NCBI GenBank assembly: GCA_022605955.1
Contig: JAKCOZ010000001.1
Location: 80,464,520 to 80,528,519, forward strand
Origin: Rallus limicola
Taxonomy: Eukaryota; Chordata; Aves; Gruiformes; Rallidae
DNA length: 64,000 nucleotides
Reading direction: 5' to 3'
The position numbers and the translations under genes were made by a program. Below the pieces are notes generated by a model. It was given only the letters and a program-made list of their open reading frames with translations. It was not told the DNA's origin and ran no database searches. Position 1 is the stretch's first letter. The number at the start of each line of letters is the position of its first letter. Shown in pieces: positions 11,126-22,680 of the stretch.

Positions 11126-14100
11126 CCTTCTTGCAGCTTCTGGCCAAAGTGTGCCATGAATGCAGTGACAAGGGGACAGCCACCCACATGGAGGAGTGGG
11201 TGTAGGGTCAAACTCTGCATTACCTGGAGCTCCCATGCCATCAGGATTTGCCAGTCCCACTAAGCTACTGGTCAGGTGGAGACAAAATCCATCTCCCCTA
11301 AGAAATAGCCAAAAGGCTCCACAAGTTTCTCCGTTTTGGAATCAAACATAATTTTAAAGACTCCAAATCTGTTACAAAATTGAATGACTGCTCTCAAGAC
11401 AACCACAATTAGGGCTGTGAGCACGGCACAAAAGTACCCAAGATTAAAAGTATTCCACTTTAGAGAGAGAAAAACCTTAAAAATACACAAAAAACCAAAC
11501 CCCAAACCAATCAAGTCCTAATTTTGAAACAGCATTGCAGGTTCATTTGCTATCATTACTGAAAGAAAGAGAAACATAAATATATGTATCCACCCCAGGC
11601 TTGAGACACAGAGTAAGTCCTTTTCCCTGTGTTCTTCACATCTAGTCCCCAAGAGTCGGTAACAAGCACCCTTGGGACAGCAGGAACAGCAAAAGGGAAC
11701 GGTCTCAGGTAACACTATAACCACAGTGTGCTGAAGGGGGCATTGGTGGCTCATAGAAGATGAGTGCAGGGTGCTGAGCAGACCACACAAGGGCTGACGT
11801 GCCACCCAGCACACCACAGAGGAGAGCTTTGTCTGAGCTACCCACTGTAATGACATGTTTCAATTTATTGCAAGTCTTGCATGGCTTAAAAAGGCTGTGA
11901 GGTTTGTCACGGAAGTCAACAGGAGTGGGAGCAGCTCCAGGGAGTCAGCAGTGAAAGCCTCTTGTAACAGGATCACCACAGAGGGATGGCAAGCATGAAA
12001 CTTGTGAGTGTGGTTGCCATCTTCTGAACTGCTCTTCTGCAGGTGCTCAGAGGAAAGCAGTTTGCTTCAAAGGGTAAGCAAGGCCAAAGCTAAAAAAAGA
12101 TAGATCCAATTGCTAATACAAACCAAGCTGAAAGGCCAAGGGTTTCTTTTTGATTTGTATTCTCTCCACTGATCTGTGACCCACTCTGACCTCTCCCTCT
12201 GACCCATCACCTCTGGCAGTCAGGTGGAGAATTAGTCACTCTAAGTAAGGGCACAGACCCTGGGGCTGTGGTCCATGCTGGTTTCCTTAGGATCAGGGCA
12301 CTGTAATTCCCTGCAGCATGTGCTGCAGGTCATGGTGCTCCTCACATTGGTCATCCATCTTCCATGGTTCCTCAGCAGAAAGGCAATTTGCTGAAGGGTG
12401 CTCATGTCAGAAGTGTTCTTGTCATACAGTAGGTAGGTTGTCCTAAATTGGCTGCCTGCTACTGCCTCATTTTTCCTAACGGGCAGCAGAGACGGCAAGT
12501 CAAGCCTTGCAAGTTTGCTTTTCCAGGAGCAGTGCTGAAAGGGTGAGACACTGACCATAAGTCACTTTCGCTTCAGGCTTGTGGAGCTCCAGAAATTTTG
12601 TTCCTTGGTATGAGGGAGCCTTGGCTGGACCAAACACAGCTGGGACCATCTGACTGACTTCTTACTAAACGAGAAGTTAATCTCATCACAGGGCTCAATC
12701 AACAAATGCTGACTGCATTTCCTCAGGGTCTGCCCTGATCCCATGGGAGGGACAACAGGGATACAAAATTGAAATGGATGGCTTGCTCCCACTGTGGCCT
12801 CCCCAGATTTGCAATTCAATTCAATAAAAGAGGGAGCAGGCTGCTGAGTTGCCTTTGAAAGGGTCAGAAGGTTCAGAAGCAGCAGGAGGGAAATGGAGGC
12901 AGGGTTCGAGCAGAAGAGCCAACATTATACCTCTTCTTTCCCGAGTGAACACTCTGCTCTTGGGGCAGGAGGAAGAGCACCCCTCTGATTGAATTACCTA
13001 CCGGCAAAACCAGAAGAATAAGCAAGCGCTGGGTGGCTGTACCAGTTAGCATGCATACAAGTGACTCAAACCAGGGGGAGCAGCAGCCGTTTACAGCCAG
13101 AAAACTTTTGCCCCGGGTACTGAAAACAACTTTCTTCACTTGTGCCCACACCTCTGTTCTACCACCTTCACAGCAGGTGCAGCCTTCCATGTTACAAGCC
13201 AAAGACAGGCAGGGTGTTACACCAAATCATGAGAGCTGAGTTTTCACGTGAGTTGCTAGGGGAAGGGGCTGTGTAGACCTGCAGGGACTCAGAAGTACAT
13301 ACTGAAGTGATCTAGATCGCTGCTACTTACCCCTTTGCCTCAAGAGAATGAGGTATCGCTGTAGGCAGCACTGCCTAACTGCTGAGGGGCTAGTATGGAT
13401 TACACCACTGTGATGACAAGAGCAATCTAGTCAGAAAGAAGAGGACCTGAAAAACTTTTGGAGAAAGCAGACTGATTTAACCACCAAAATGTACAAGATT
13501 ACTTGTAAGCAAGCTTTCTTCCTTAAAGTTTCAATTTATCTTTCTTGCTGAAGTTCAGATGATGCTGGGCACAAGAAGTCAGTTATCTAGTACAGCACGT
13601 CACATTATCTTGCAGTACAGTCCTGCCCTGTATCTGGGATGGTGGAGCCAAGCTACAGGCTGTCAGCACCAAGCCTGGGCTAAACTATATAATGAGGACT
13701 TTTTAAAATCATGTGGTTTTTTTCAACTACGTATCTCAGGGAGGGCAGTTGCTGGATGTGTCTCCATGCCTGCTGTTGGAATGACATCAGGAAAGTTGAT
13801 ACAGATGTATCTTTCCAGCCTTCAGGACTCAATCTTCCACAGGTCCATTTCTTTCTCGCTCCTTATTCCACTCTTTTTTTCTTTCTTTCCTTTCTTCCTG
13901 ACAGGAGCTGTTAATGCCCAGTGTCTTTGTGCCACGTGTCTTCAGTCAGCATTGCATTCAACTCCTTCCCGTGAATCTTTCTCAGGACAAACTGACGGTG
14001 ACAAGAAGCAGACCTATCACTGGTATGGTGCCCTAGCTCCCACCTTCTGGTACCAGCCCGTTCTAGAGAATACATAGGAGCTTCACCTCAAACTTCAGCG

Positions 14101-16117
14101 TAACAGAGGGAGCTGCAGAACACAACACTGAGGCTTCTATGATAAACACTTTGTGCAAGAGCTGGTAAAAACACAAAATGTTTTCAGAAAAGGAGGAAAG
14201 GAAACACAGGACTTGTCCTCCAGTTGCTTGTTTTTATAATTCCCCTGAATGGGAGCAGACTTGCACCCAAAGACACACCTGTTTTACCCACTCTTACTAG
14301 CAAGAATGGTGTGTGTTTTCTGCCGTCATTCACAGAGCCTAGCAAGGCAGTTTCTTGATTTCTTCTCTGCTCTGTTGCTTGAGCCTGGAAGCTTCATGTA
14401 CCGGGTTGCAAACAGCATTTCTTAGACTTTTGCTGAGTTGACAAGTCCAGTGTAAACTAGTCATTCCATGGAGCTGGACCTCTCCTAGCCCTACCATACT
14501 TCTACTTACAGCCAAAGCAGGCAAGACATTATTTCTCTTTTCCTATGCACTGATTTACCCGTTTCTAGTGTATTTCATGGCAGTGTTTACCCAAAATTAT
14601 AGTGGGTAGGATTCATCTGTATTGCAAAACCATTTAAGAATGTCAGACATCTTTGCCAAAGATCATGGCCAAAGCCAGAGCCTCCTCCATTCTTCTCTAT
14701 TCGTCAGGATTTAACTCTCATCTTTTCAGAGCATTCTGGTTCAGGCAGCTTCAGCAAAGTGCAGATTCCAGCTGCTCTGATCTCATGGATTCAAAACTCA
14801 GCTATTTCCATTTTTGTGGCTACATGCTTCCTGTACTTTGAACTTGCTTTGAACTTTGGGTTTGAACAAACTTAGGAGCTTCCAGTCACAATAAGTGAGA
14901 TTTCATCTAGGTGAAAGGAAAAAAAAAAGAAAAAAAAAAAAAAAAAAGAAAAGAAAAAAAATTTTCTATGGATCAGACATAAAATCAGCCTTGGGTTCAG
15001 TCAGAAAGGTCAGATGAACTTCCTAATGAGCCCTACCTGAGTTTTAAGCTTGTACAGACAGCTGAAACTAGTCAAATTTCACTCCATTTCAGGTTTCATT
15101 TCACATATTTCATGCACTTCTAGACCTCACCATTTTCAACATACATAATTTAGCTATTATTCTTGATTTAAAGAGTAGATATCAATTGTATCAGAAGAGA
15201 AGAAGGTGGCCAGTCTGTTAAATCTCTCCTCCGTTACTGAACTTTGACAAGGCCATTGTTTTTTTTTTCATAGCATGCTGAAGTTATTTCAGTTGGATAT
15301 AACATAGAAGTCATAGATGTCCATCCAGTAAAGCTGTCCCAGCTGGGTCTTGATCCTGACGGCTATCTTGAATGGAGGACCCATGGCTTGATAGATGTCA
15401 CTGTAGGTGTCCACAAAGGCTGGGCCCACTTATTGGGTGCGACTTCTGGCCTTGCTGTCTTCTGCACCATAGCACAATGCTTTTTGGGCAGAAGCACATC
15501 TATCCCCCAAGAGCCAGTGGAGCTACAGAGCTCTTTGTCTCTCAGTGCGCAATACGAGAGTCTGACCTTATTTTCATGTGCCCACACAAACGAAAAACAG
15601 CCCAAGGGCTTGCAGTCACAAGATGAGATGGCCATGGTTGTCTGATGCCAGCAATAATCCAACCATCCTTTCTCATTGCTGATGTTCTTCCCGGCCCACG
15701 AAAAATCCAAAGCTCTTTCCCCTTGCTGTTTCACCCTTGCCTTATGCTACTTTCTAGGACAAAGTCAGGATGTGAGGTCGCAGAGGCCATTATAATCTGT
15801 CTGACAAGTTCACCAAGAGCATTTCTTCTCCTTTCCTTCTGAAGACTGTTGCAGGGGATCTTGTGAGTTGTAGCTATTTAATTTAAACCCAAATGATGCT
15901 CACACAGTGAAAAGAAACTGCTGCTCAGATTTGCTTCAAGCTGAGGAATGGGGAGGGGATCAGCAAGACACAAAAAAATGTCAGAGCCCAAGGCTTAGGC
16001 CAGTGCAGCTTCAGTCCTCTTGTCCAGACCGCATTTGCAAACCAAGCTGCCTTCTGCTTTGTCCCAATGGATTGCTGCAGGTGCATGATGAGAGGAGGTG
16101 TAATCTCTACCCACAGA
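11126..16117. other. Unique non-coding sequence with weak coding-like patches
   Basis: No gene can be supported. Two patches on the minus strand look slightly coding-like and are discussed as findings: about 12241-12924 (adjacent frames with one intervening stop and a hydrophobic start) and about 15289-15734 (regular codon-like composition). A pure-purine A/G run is at 14919-14961. A C/A-rich run near 11487-11510 is low complexity. Confidence 0.55.
14919..14961 (+). repeat. A-rich low-complexity run
   Basis: Forty-three bases of A interrupted by a few single G. It is not attached to a recognisable SINE or pseudogene body. Confidence 0.9.
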
Positions 16118-16240
16118 ATCCCTCACAGCTCGTCTGGATGAGGTCCTGAACAACCCAGTCTGACTGGCCCCGGTTTGAGCAGGAGGTGAGACTAGGGACC
16201 TCCAGAGGTCCTTTCCCACCTCCTTTATTCTCTGATTTTG
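16118..16240 (+). mobile_element. CR1 LINE 3' end fragment, old
   Basis: Only the extreme 3' end remains: the CTCGTCTGGATGAGGTCCTG C-terminal segment, the 'gtttgagcaggaggt' linker, the 'gacctccagaggtcc' core and a decayed tail (TTATTCTCTGATTTTG) in place of clean octamers. Substitutions throughout, and the worn tail, show that it is older than the copies at 10 kb and 61.5 kb. The 5' limit is approximate. Confidence 0.8.
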
Positions 16241-17174
16241 TCACCTTTCAAGTTGTTTCACTGACACATTTCTGGGCTAGAAAAGAAGTGGAATGCAAAG
16301 TGCTCATTATGAACATATAAATATATTAAAAATAGATATATCCTGCAATATAGCAAACTTTAGTCCTCACTAGAGAAATGTGAGCCCTGTTGTAGCTGAA
16401 GCTGTTGCATCTCCTTTCCACTTACACAAATTAGCAAAATAATATTCAACAGTCTCTCTCTCATGTCTACCTTTCTTCTTTCTAATAATTTTTATCTATC
16501 TCAAAACAACTCAGCTAGATAATACAGTGGTTCTAAAGTTCAGCTTCAACTCAGATATTATTAGGATCATCTACCACCTAAGAGCTGTGATACAGAAAAG
16601 GTGAAGGAATTGGAAAGAAGAAAATTCCAATTAAAAATAGGAAGTGTAGAGTACAAAGAGAGATTGTGAAATGATGACGAGCAAGTACAGGAAAGACAAG
16701 CAGAGACTGTCAAATAAGCAGCAGGAATGCAAAGAGATGGAGATTTTAATAAAAAAATGCATAATAACTAAAGCTAGTCAGAAACTATTAGGGTTTTTTC
16801 CTCTGGAAACATTTTTAGAAAAATATGAATTGCTAGGGTGTTTTTTTCCCTAAAGACTCACTGTAAATAAAAAGCTTTTATCAAACACAAAAACGATTTC
16901 AGTACAAATACGAAAAACACCTTTTTGAGATTTTCCAGTTTATTTTCTTTTTTTTATTTTTAAGAAAGTACAAAGGAAAAGATTACTTATATAATTATAA
17001 TTACACCTCCCACTGAATCTTCAACGGAAGAAAAGTTTCAGACACCTTATGGAGTAATATGCAAGGCGATGGCAGCCTGGGGCAGCTTGGCTGTTGTCAA
17101 ACCATTATCTTTCCAGCACTGCTATTTCACATTTGATTGTAGGTATTTTACACATGCTTAATATTCCTTGGGGG

Positions 17175-17225
17175 AAAAAAACCCACCACAAAACAACAAA
17201 AAACCCCAAACCACCACACCACAAG
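17175..17225 (+). repeat. A/C-rich low-complexity run
   Basis: About 50 bases made almost only of A and C, irregular in unit. It does not match a telomere or a known satellite unit. Confidence 0.7.
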
Positions 17226-18446
17226 CAGATTATTAGGGGGAAATAACTTCATATCTGAAAAGGTAATTGCAGAGATCTACAAAGCTACCAATACGAGACA
17301 GATTAACCTCCTTCCTTCCGTGCTTCTTCCTCCACCCCAACTAATTCTCAGCTTTCACTTGTGTTATCTGCAGCCCTTAATGAAATCTGTCTTCTTATGG
17401 TACCGCCAAATGAGCTCTTCTATACACCACAGCAAGGACAACTAATCCATCACCTGGCCCCTCTGCAACTCATAAAATACTCGGCACCAGCCTTATAATA
17501 CAAAATGCTGACTTTTTAATTTTTCCTAACATAAGGCTGTAGCTACAGATAATGATACAAGGACTGAAACATTTCCTGTAGAATATTTGCTAAAGAGCTA
17601 TTCTGTGAGTTGGAAAATTCTCAGGAACCCCCAGGTCCCAAAACACTGGTTAATCAGAAGCCCCAACCTGTAATGGTTACCGCTCCAGCAAACTGGTGTT
17701 ATCTGGAGTAGGAGGGGATGCATGGAATCAGGATCTACCTTCAAATGGAGTTTCCTGCCTGCAGTTCCCTGTCCTCTGCACTCTTCTTCGTGCAGTAGCG
17801 TGTTTTAAGATTGTGCCATTAAAACACAGGAGCCTAAGGGAATGCCCAGAGCAAATATATATACAGATTTTTCTTGCAGTTTTGCAGGATCATACACCAA
17901 AGATGTGCTTCCCATCTTTGCCTATAGACCCTCTGTGAAAATGGTTGCTGGGATTATGCCCATCAGTTTTAGTTTCGGTTTGGTTTTTCTTTTTTGATCT
18001 GGGGGTTTGTTGTTCTGGTGCGGAGGAAGGCAGCTGGAGAAGCCGGCACCATGCGGTTCTCAAAATATTTGTGTTTCCAGAAGGGAGTGCAGCAGGGACT
18101 GTAAGCAACAACTCCGGGGGAAGAGGAGGGAGAGGACTGGATTCGCTCCTACGCTTTGTTGTTTCCACACAACTCAGCCTTATTCTCTTCAGCTGAAGGG
18201 GCGTCACTGTGCCATGCACACACCAGGGTCTGCAGAGCCAACACTAGCCTATCATGCAATCATGCCCTCCCTTACCCAGCCACCCAGTGCCCTGAGCCAT
18301 TGCATCTCCTTTCCAGCAGGCCAGTGTAGAGAACAATTGTTGCTGTTCGACAGATGAACATGAAAAAGAAAAAGACAAAACATTGTAGTAGTTCTGATCT
18401 GAGCCAAAACTCAAATGCCTGGGGGACTTTCCTTGCCAACTCAATG

Positions 18447-18465
18447 AACAAACAAACAAACAAAC
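18447..18465 (+). repeat. (CAAA)n microsatellite
   Basis: Nearly five perfect copies of the tetranucleotide CAAA. Confidence 0.9.
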
Positions 18466-19026
18466 TCTATTTTTTTCTTTATTTTGGCTCCAAAAAATCC
18501 CCATCTTGTTCAACTCAAAAGGAAATGTTCCCTCTCCATTTTCAGCAGGTTTAACAGAAACAAATGATGGGAATAAAAGGCAAGGGGCAGACATCGCTTT
18601 ATTCAGCAGAGCAGTGAGGGGCAAAGAAAGCACAGAGCACTGAGGGGCAGCTTTCTCTATCTGACAGACTGTGAAATATTCAGGTTTCCCCATTTGAGAC
18701 CTACCTCCTCTGCGATAGGAGGTTCTTAGGCAAGTTAAGGTCGATCTTCACATTGCTCAGCTTCATACTACATGTGCAATGCACATAGACAACTTCTTTG
18801 TAAATACCATACAAAAAGGATTTAAGTATGTTTTAGGAAATGGAATGGCTCCAGCAGGAGGGAATAAAAGAGGTGTACCCCAAAATATCTGGGGCAGAAA
18901 TATAATTTCAAGTCATTGAGGCAGAGAGAGTGTCCGTGTCTCCATTAGTGTGAGTGGATGCTTGGAGCAGACAGCTGGGTGAATGCAGGGCCTTCCTCTT
19001 CATCCTCCAGTTTAGGAATTTAGCTT

Positions 19027-19604
19027 CACAGAATCACAGAATTACAAGGTTGGAAAAGACCCTTAAGATCATCAAGTCCAACCATTTCTGTCCTATGCTA
19101 AACCATATCCATAAGTACCTCATCTACCCTGTTTTTAAAAACATCCAGGGATGGTGACTCACCCACCTCCCTGGGCAGCCTGTTCCATGCCCTAGCAACT
19201 ATTTCAGTGAAAAATTTTTCCTAACATCTGATCTGACCCTGCCCTGGCACAGCTCTGTGCCATTTCCCCTTGTCCTATCTCCTGTCACCTGGCTGAAGAG
19301 ACCATCTCCCACCTCTGTACAACCTCCTTTCAGGTAGCTGTAGCTGATGATAAGGTCTCCCCCTTCAGCCTCCTCTTCTCAAGGCTAAACATCCCCAGCT
19401 CCCTCAGCTGCTCCTCATATGATTTGCCTTCCAGCCCCTTCACCAGTCTGGCTGCCCTTCTCTGAACACACTCAAGGACCCTGATGTCCTTCTTGTAGTG
19501 TAGCACCCAGAATTGGACACAGTACTTGAGGTGTGGCCTCATCAATGCTGAGTAGAGGGGCACAATCACCTCCCTAGACCTACTGGCCACACTATTTCTG
19601 ATAC
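19027..19604 (-). mobile_element. CR1 LINE, 5'-truncated, minus strand
   Basis: Read on the minus strand, the sequence runs from the C-terminal part of ORF2 (about 19604) through the 3' untranslated region to a CACAGAATCACAGAAT tail (19027-19042), the complement of the ATTCTGTG octamer. The 3' core reads 'gacttgatgatcttaaggg', a different subfamily from the copies at 10 kb, 59.8 kb and 37 kb. Its 5' end faces that of a second CR1 fragment 208 bases away (19813-19988), which lies in the opposite orientation. Confidence 0.95.
19330..19604 (-). pseudogene. CR1 ORF2 C-terminal remnant
   Basis: The open stretch encodes the conserved CR1 segments [20 protein letters not shown], a YCVQFW block, and [20 protein letters not shown], which lie C-terminal to the reverse transcriptase palm. 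The catalytic YADD motif is upstream of the truncation and absent. The frame is lost just after the KRRLKG segment. No enzyme can be made. Confidence 0.9.
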
Positions 19605-19635
19605 AAACAAAATTTTCATACTTCCTGCTCCTTTA

Positions 19636-19683
19636 CAAAAAAAAACAACCCGCAAGCCAAAACCAAACCTAAACCCAAACCCT
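19636..19683 (+). repeat. A/C-rich low-complexity run
   Basis: A run of A, then irregular CCAAA/CCTAAA-like units, just outside the 5' end of the minus-strand CR1. It superficially resembles telomere repeats but has no regular TTAGGG-complement period. Confidence 0.65.
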
Positions 19684-19812
19684 TTTTTGGCTATTCAGCA
19701 GATTTAGTTGCAATTACTGTATGGACATGGCTGACTTCATCATTATCAAGAAATAGTTTATTTACCAAAAATGCTTGGTTTAGCCTCATTTTTAATTATG
19801 TGTTAAGCTCTT

Positions 19813-19988
19813 GAGCACTGGGACAGGCTGCCCAGAGAGGTTGTGGAGTCTCCTTCTCTGGAGATATTCAAAACCTGCCTGGATGCTCTCCTGTGCAGCC
19901 TGCTATAGGTGACCACATCCTGGCAGAGAAGTTGGAATAGATGATCTCCAGAGGTCCCTCCCAGCCCCCCTCATTCTGTGATTCTTTG
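19813..19988 (+). mobile_element. CR1 LINE 3' end fragment
   Basis: This is the last part of a CR1 on the plus strand: 'gggacaggctgcccagag' of the ORF2 C-terminus, the 'tctggagatattcaaaac' segment, the 'gatgatctccagaggtcc' 3' core and a short ATTCTGTGATTCTTTG tail. It is heavily 5'-truncated. Its subfamily core resembles that of the fragment at 16.1-16.2 kb. Confidence 0.93.
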
Positions 19989-21210
19989 AAATGGTGGTGA
20001 TGGCACTTTTGAGGTCCAGTACAGTGACTGCACAGTGCTACACTAAAACCCTAAACTTCATCAGGGCCTCTTGACACTGGATTGTCACATTGAACAGTGG
20101 GAAAGTTTTTTAAAAAATAAAATTAAAAAAAAACCAGAAAAAGACAGATCACCCAGTTCCTAATGATGAGTTTATATCTGACTTCTTTCCCACTCTATTT
20201 ATCCTACTGTTTATTATGCCTAAAAGAACTATTAGTCCAAATTATACTGACTCGTGTTCTAAAACTCCAGTGAAAATCTCAGCCGTAGGAAAAAAGGGAA
20301 CAGAAAAAAGAAAATCACCTTGGGAGCCTTCAACAATATTAAGCCTGGCATCCTGAGGCATTGAAAATGTCTGGGGACTAAGCAGTGGGAAGAGCAGCAT
20401 CTCAACCACAGCTCACCAGCACCAAGAGGCAAAAATTCAGAAAAGGCAAAATAAACAATGTTTGGTGTAGGAAGACTGCTGGGAACTGCTTTGTGGGACC
20501 TCCAAGTCAGTCACCACAGACCCTGCTGAATCTAAACTTTCTCCATTTACTCTCCCTGTGCCAAGAACTAATTTGGATGGGAGCCAGCTGGTCGTGCCAG
20601 CTGTATCAAAGGCAACTTGGCAGTGCCAACAGCGTGTTCCCCTGCGCGGCGCAGATCTTCCCCTGCCCCTGCCCTTCTCGAGCAGGTGGGTGCTGTGTGC
20701 CCGTTCCCTGCACCAGGCTCCAAAGAGCATTGAAATGAGTTTACCGTTTTGCTTGTAACTGCTTCACTTCCACACCGGCACTGTTCCCTGGAAAGCTGGC
20801 TCTCCTCGCAGCACTTTGTTCTTTAATGACTTTCTTCTGGAACTTAGAACCAGTAATAACTGCAGAAAAGGGTCTGCTAAGCTATTGTGAATAAATGAAG
20901 CCCCTTTAAAAAAGAACTGCTGGCAAAACTGAACTAAAGGTGTTGCCTGCCACGTTGCCCACACTGCATGCTTTCCTGCTGTGTTGTGTCCAGTCCACAG
21001 TATGGACTTTCCCCTAAAACAAAGTCTAATGTGACTGAATCTGGGCATGTAGAATTATTTAATTCTCAAGATCTGGTTTCTGCACTCTGGGGCTTTAGAG
21101 CTCCAGGAACGTGACAGGGAAGGCGGGCATGATGAACTGCAATATAAGCTCGAGCGTTCTTCATTGCTGTCTTCCCACAGAAGTTAAATTGAAAGTCATT
21201 AAGCACGGGC

Positions 21211-21224
21211 TTTGCATAACATGG
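21211..21224 (+). promoter_or_regulatory. POU-SOX composite-like site
   Basis: TTTGCATAACATGG closely follows the known OCT-SOX composite arrangement (octamer half TTTGCATA joined to a SOX-like AACAWTG half). It lies in single-copy sequence. A single motif is weak evidence. Confidence 0.25.
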
Positions 21225-21611
21225 GTGTGCAGCAAGACGCTGGACTGTATTGTAAGCACACACACAACTGCTGCGTGGGGAGTAACTGAATCGCTGGAGC
21301 CTGGTTGCAGTGCCCAGCCAGCGTAGGCAAGAGCGCCGGCTGAATTTTGAGAATGAAAGGTGAATGACCGGGAATGCCAGCCGTGTGACCCACGCAGGTG
21401 GAGCGGCAGGAGCTTCAAGCTGTGCAAGAAATCAGTGCTTCCCAAATCTAATTTCAAGCAGAGAATTCCTTAGAAAGGAAAAGAGAATTTCATTTCACAG
21501 GACTCAAGTAGTCCCTGAGCTCCTCGCTGATACTGGCAAACAGGCTGAAATATTGCCAGTAGATTTTTAGCTTGGTTTCTAAGGAAACAAGGCCTTTGTA
21601 AGCACACAGGA

Positions 21612-21636
21612 GTGTGTGTGTGTGTGTGTGTGTGTG
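21612..21636 (+). repeat. (GT)n microsatellite
   Basis: Twelve perfect GT units. The array is probably length-variable between individuals. Confidence 0.95.
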
Positions 21637-22259
21637 CACATTAGCCTCTCAGATGCCCTTCACCTCCAATAGCTTTTGAGCTCATGGGCTGATTTCAGAC
21701 CACCTCTGATGAAGGTGCTGAAGGTGCTGTATTCTCACAAGTGGCGTGAAAATGACGTGATCACATAAAGGCCATGCTGTCTATCCTGCCACTGACAGAA
21801 AGGCTAACAAGCCCACTCTTAGCAGACTTTAAGGAACCCAGGGTACTAGATGCTGCCTTTCATTACTTCCAGGGATCACAGATCTCGTTGTTTCAACACC
21901 CACCAGAATAAGCCCCATCAAAAGCCCCCTCTATGAGCCACTGAATGACAACCCAAATATGATTCTTACAAAGGGACTATAGGCATAAACTTGACAGGAG
22001 CCCTGCATTGCCTCATGCCTTGTGTTCTCAGAGGAGTAGAGAGGCTGAGCATGTGCTTGAGACTCAGCTGAGTGGGCTTTGGGCCATTGGACTCCCTTAC
22101 CTGGAAGAACATGGGTTATTTGATTGAAGCACCCAAATTTCCTGACTTGGTTGCTTTTCTTGTTGCTTTTTATCCCCATGCTGACTCTGCTCTCTAAATG
22201 TACCTAGAGTGTCTCTAGGAGGGAGGGAATCGAGGGCGCCAATGAAGCAGAGATGTGCT

Positions 22260-22680
22260 TAATGCAGACACCATTAATAAATCACTGATAGTTAAGATAT
22301 AGATTGGGTGATGGGTGGCAGATGGGAAGGAGGAATGTCAAATTGCTTTTCTCATATAGATTATTGGATTAACAAGGAAGCAGCGGGCATGTGGCAAACC
22401 GGTGTAACAAATGACTATCATAAAAAAAAAAGGAGCTCATTGCAAGCTGGTAATAATGCCATGTTGGCCATTAGCTCTCTGGAGAGGTACTTAGAGCGCA
22501 ACATCCGTCTTCTGGAAAAGAGACGGCCACTGGAACACCAGAGTGAAGGAGGCCCCCATTTACTCCCCCTCCCCCTGTCTCTGACTCCAGAGCTCATGAA
22601 GTTGAAGCAGGGTGGCCCACAGCAGCTGTAATGAATAATAGCCATAGCTTTTAATAAGAGCTGCTAATTATTCCCCACGT
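22260..22680. promoter_or_regulatory. Possible conserved non-coding element with homeodomain-type sites
   Basis: The block is AT-rich without being low complexity. It carries several ATTA-core sites, including CATTAATAAAT near 22270 and TAATTA at 22665-22670, with TAATGAATAATAG near 22629. Such clustering is usual in vertebrate developmental enhancers. No conservation data are available to me, so this is inference only. Confidence 0.25.

Larger units (their letters stand above)
16241..19026. other. Unique non-coding sequence
   Basis: No gene recognised. The sequence is AT-rich with a C/A-rich low-complexity run at 17175-17225 and a short (CAAA)n microsatellite at 18447-18465. Overlapping frames of up to 149 codons on opposite strands near 18.0-18.7 kb have no recognisable similarity. 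Confidence 0.6.

Noticed and set aside
19636..19683. Telomere-like CCTAAACCC units
   Set aside because: The period is irregular and short. It is A/C-rich low complexity, not an interstitial telomere array.
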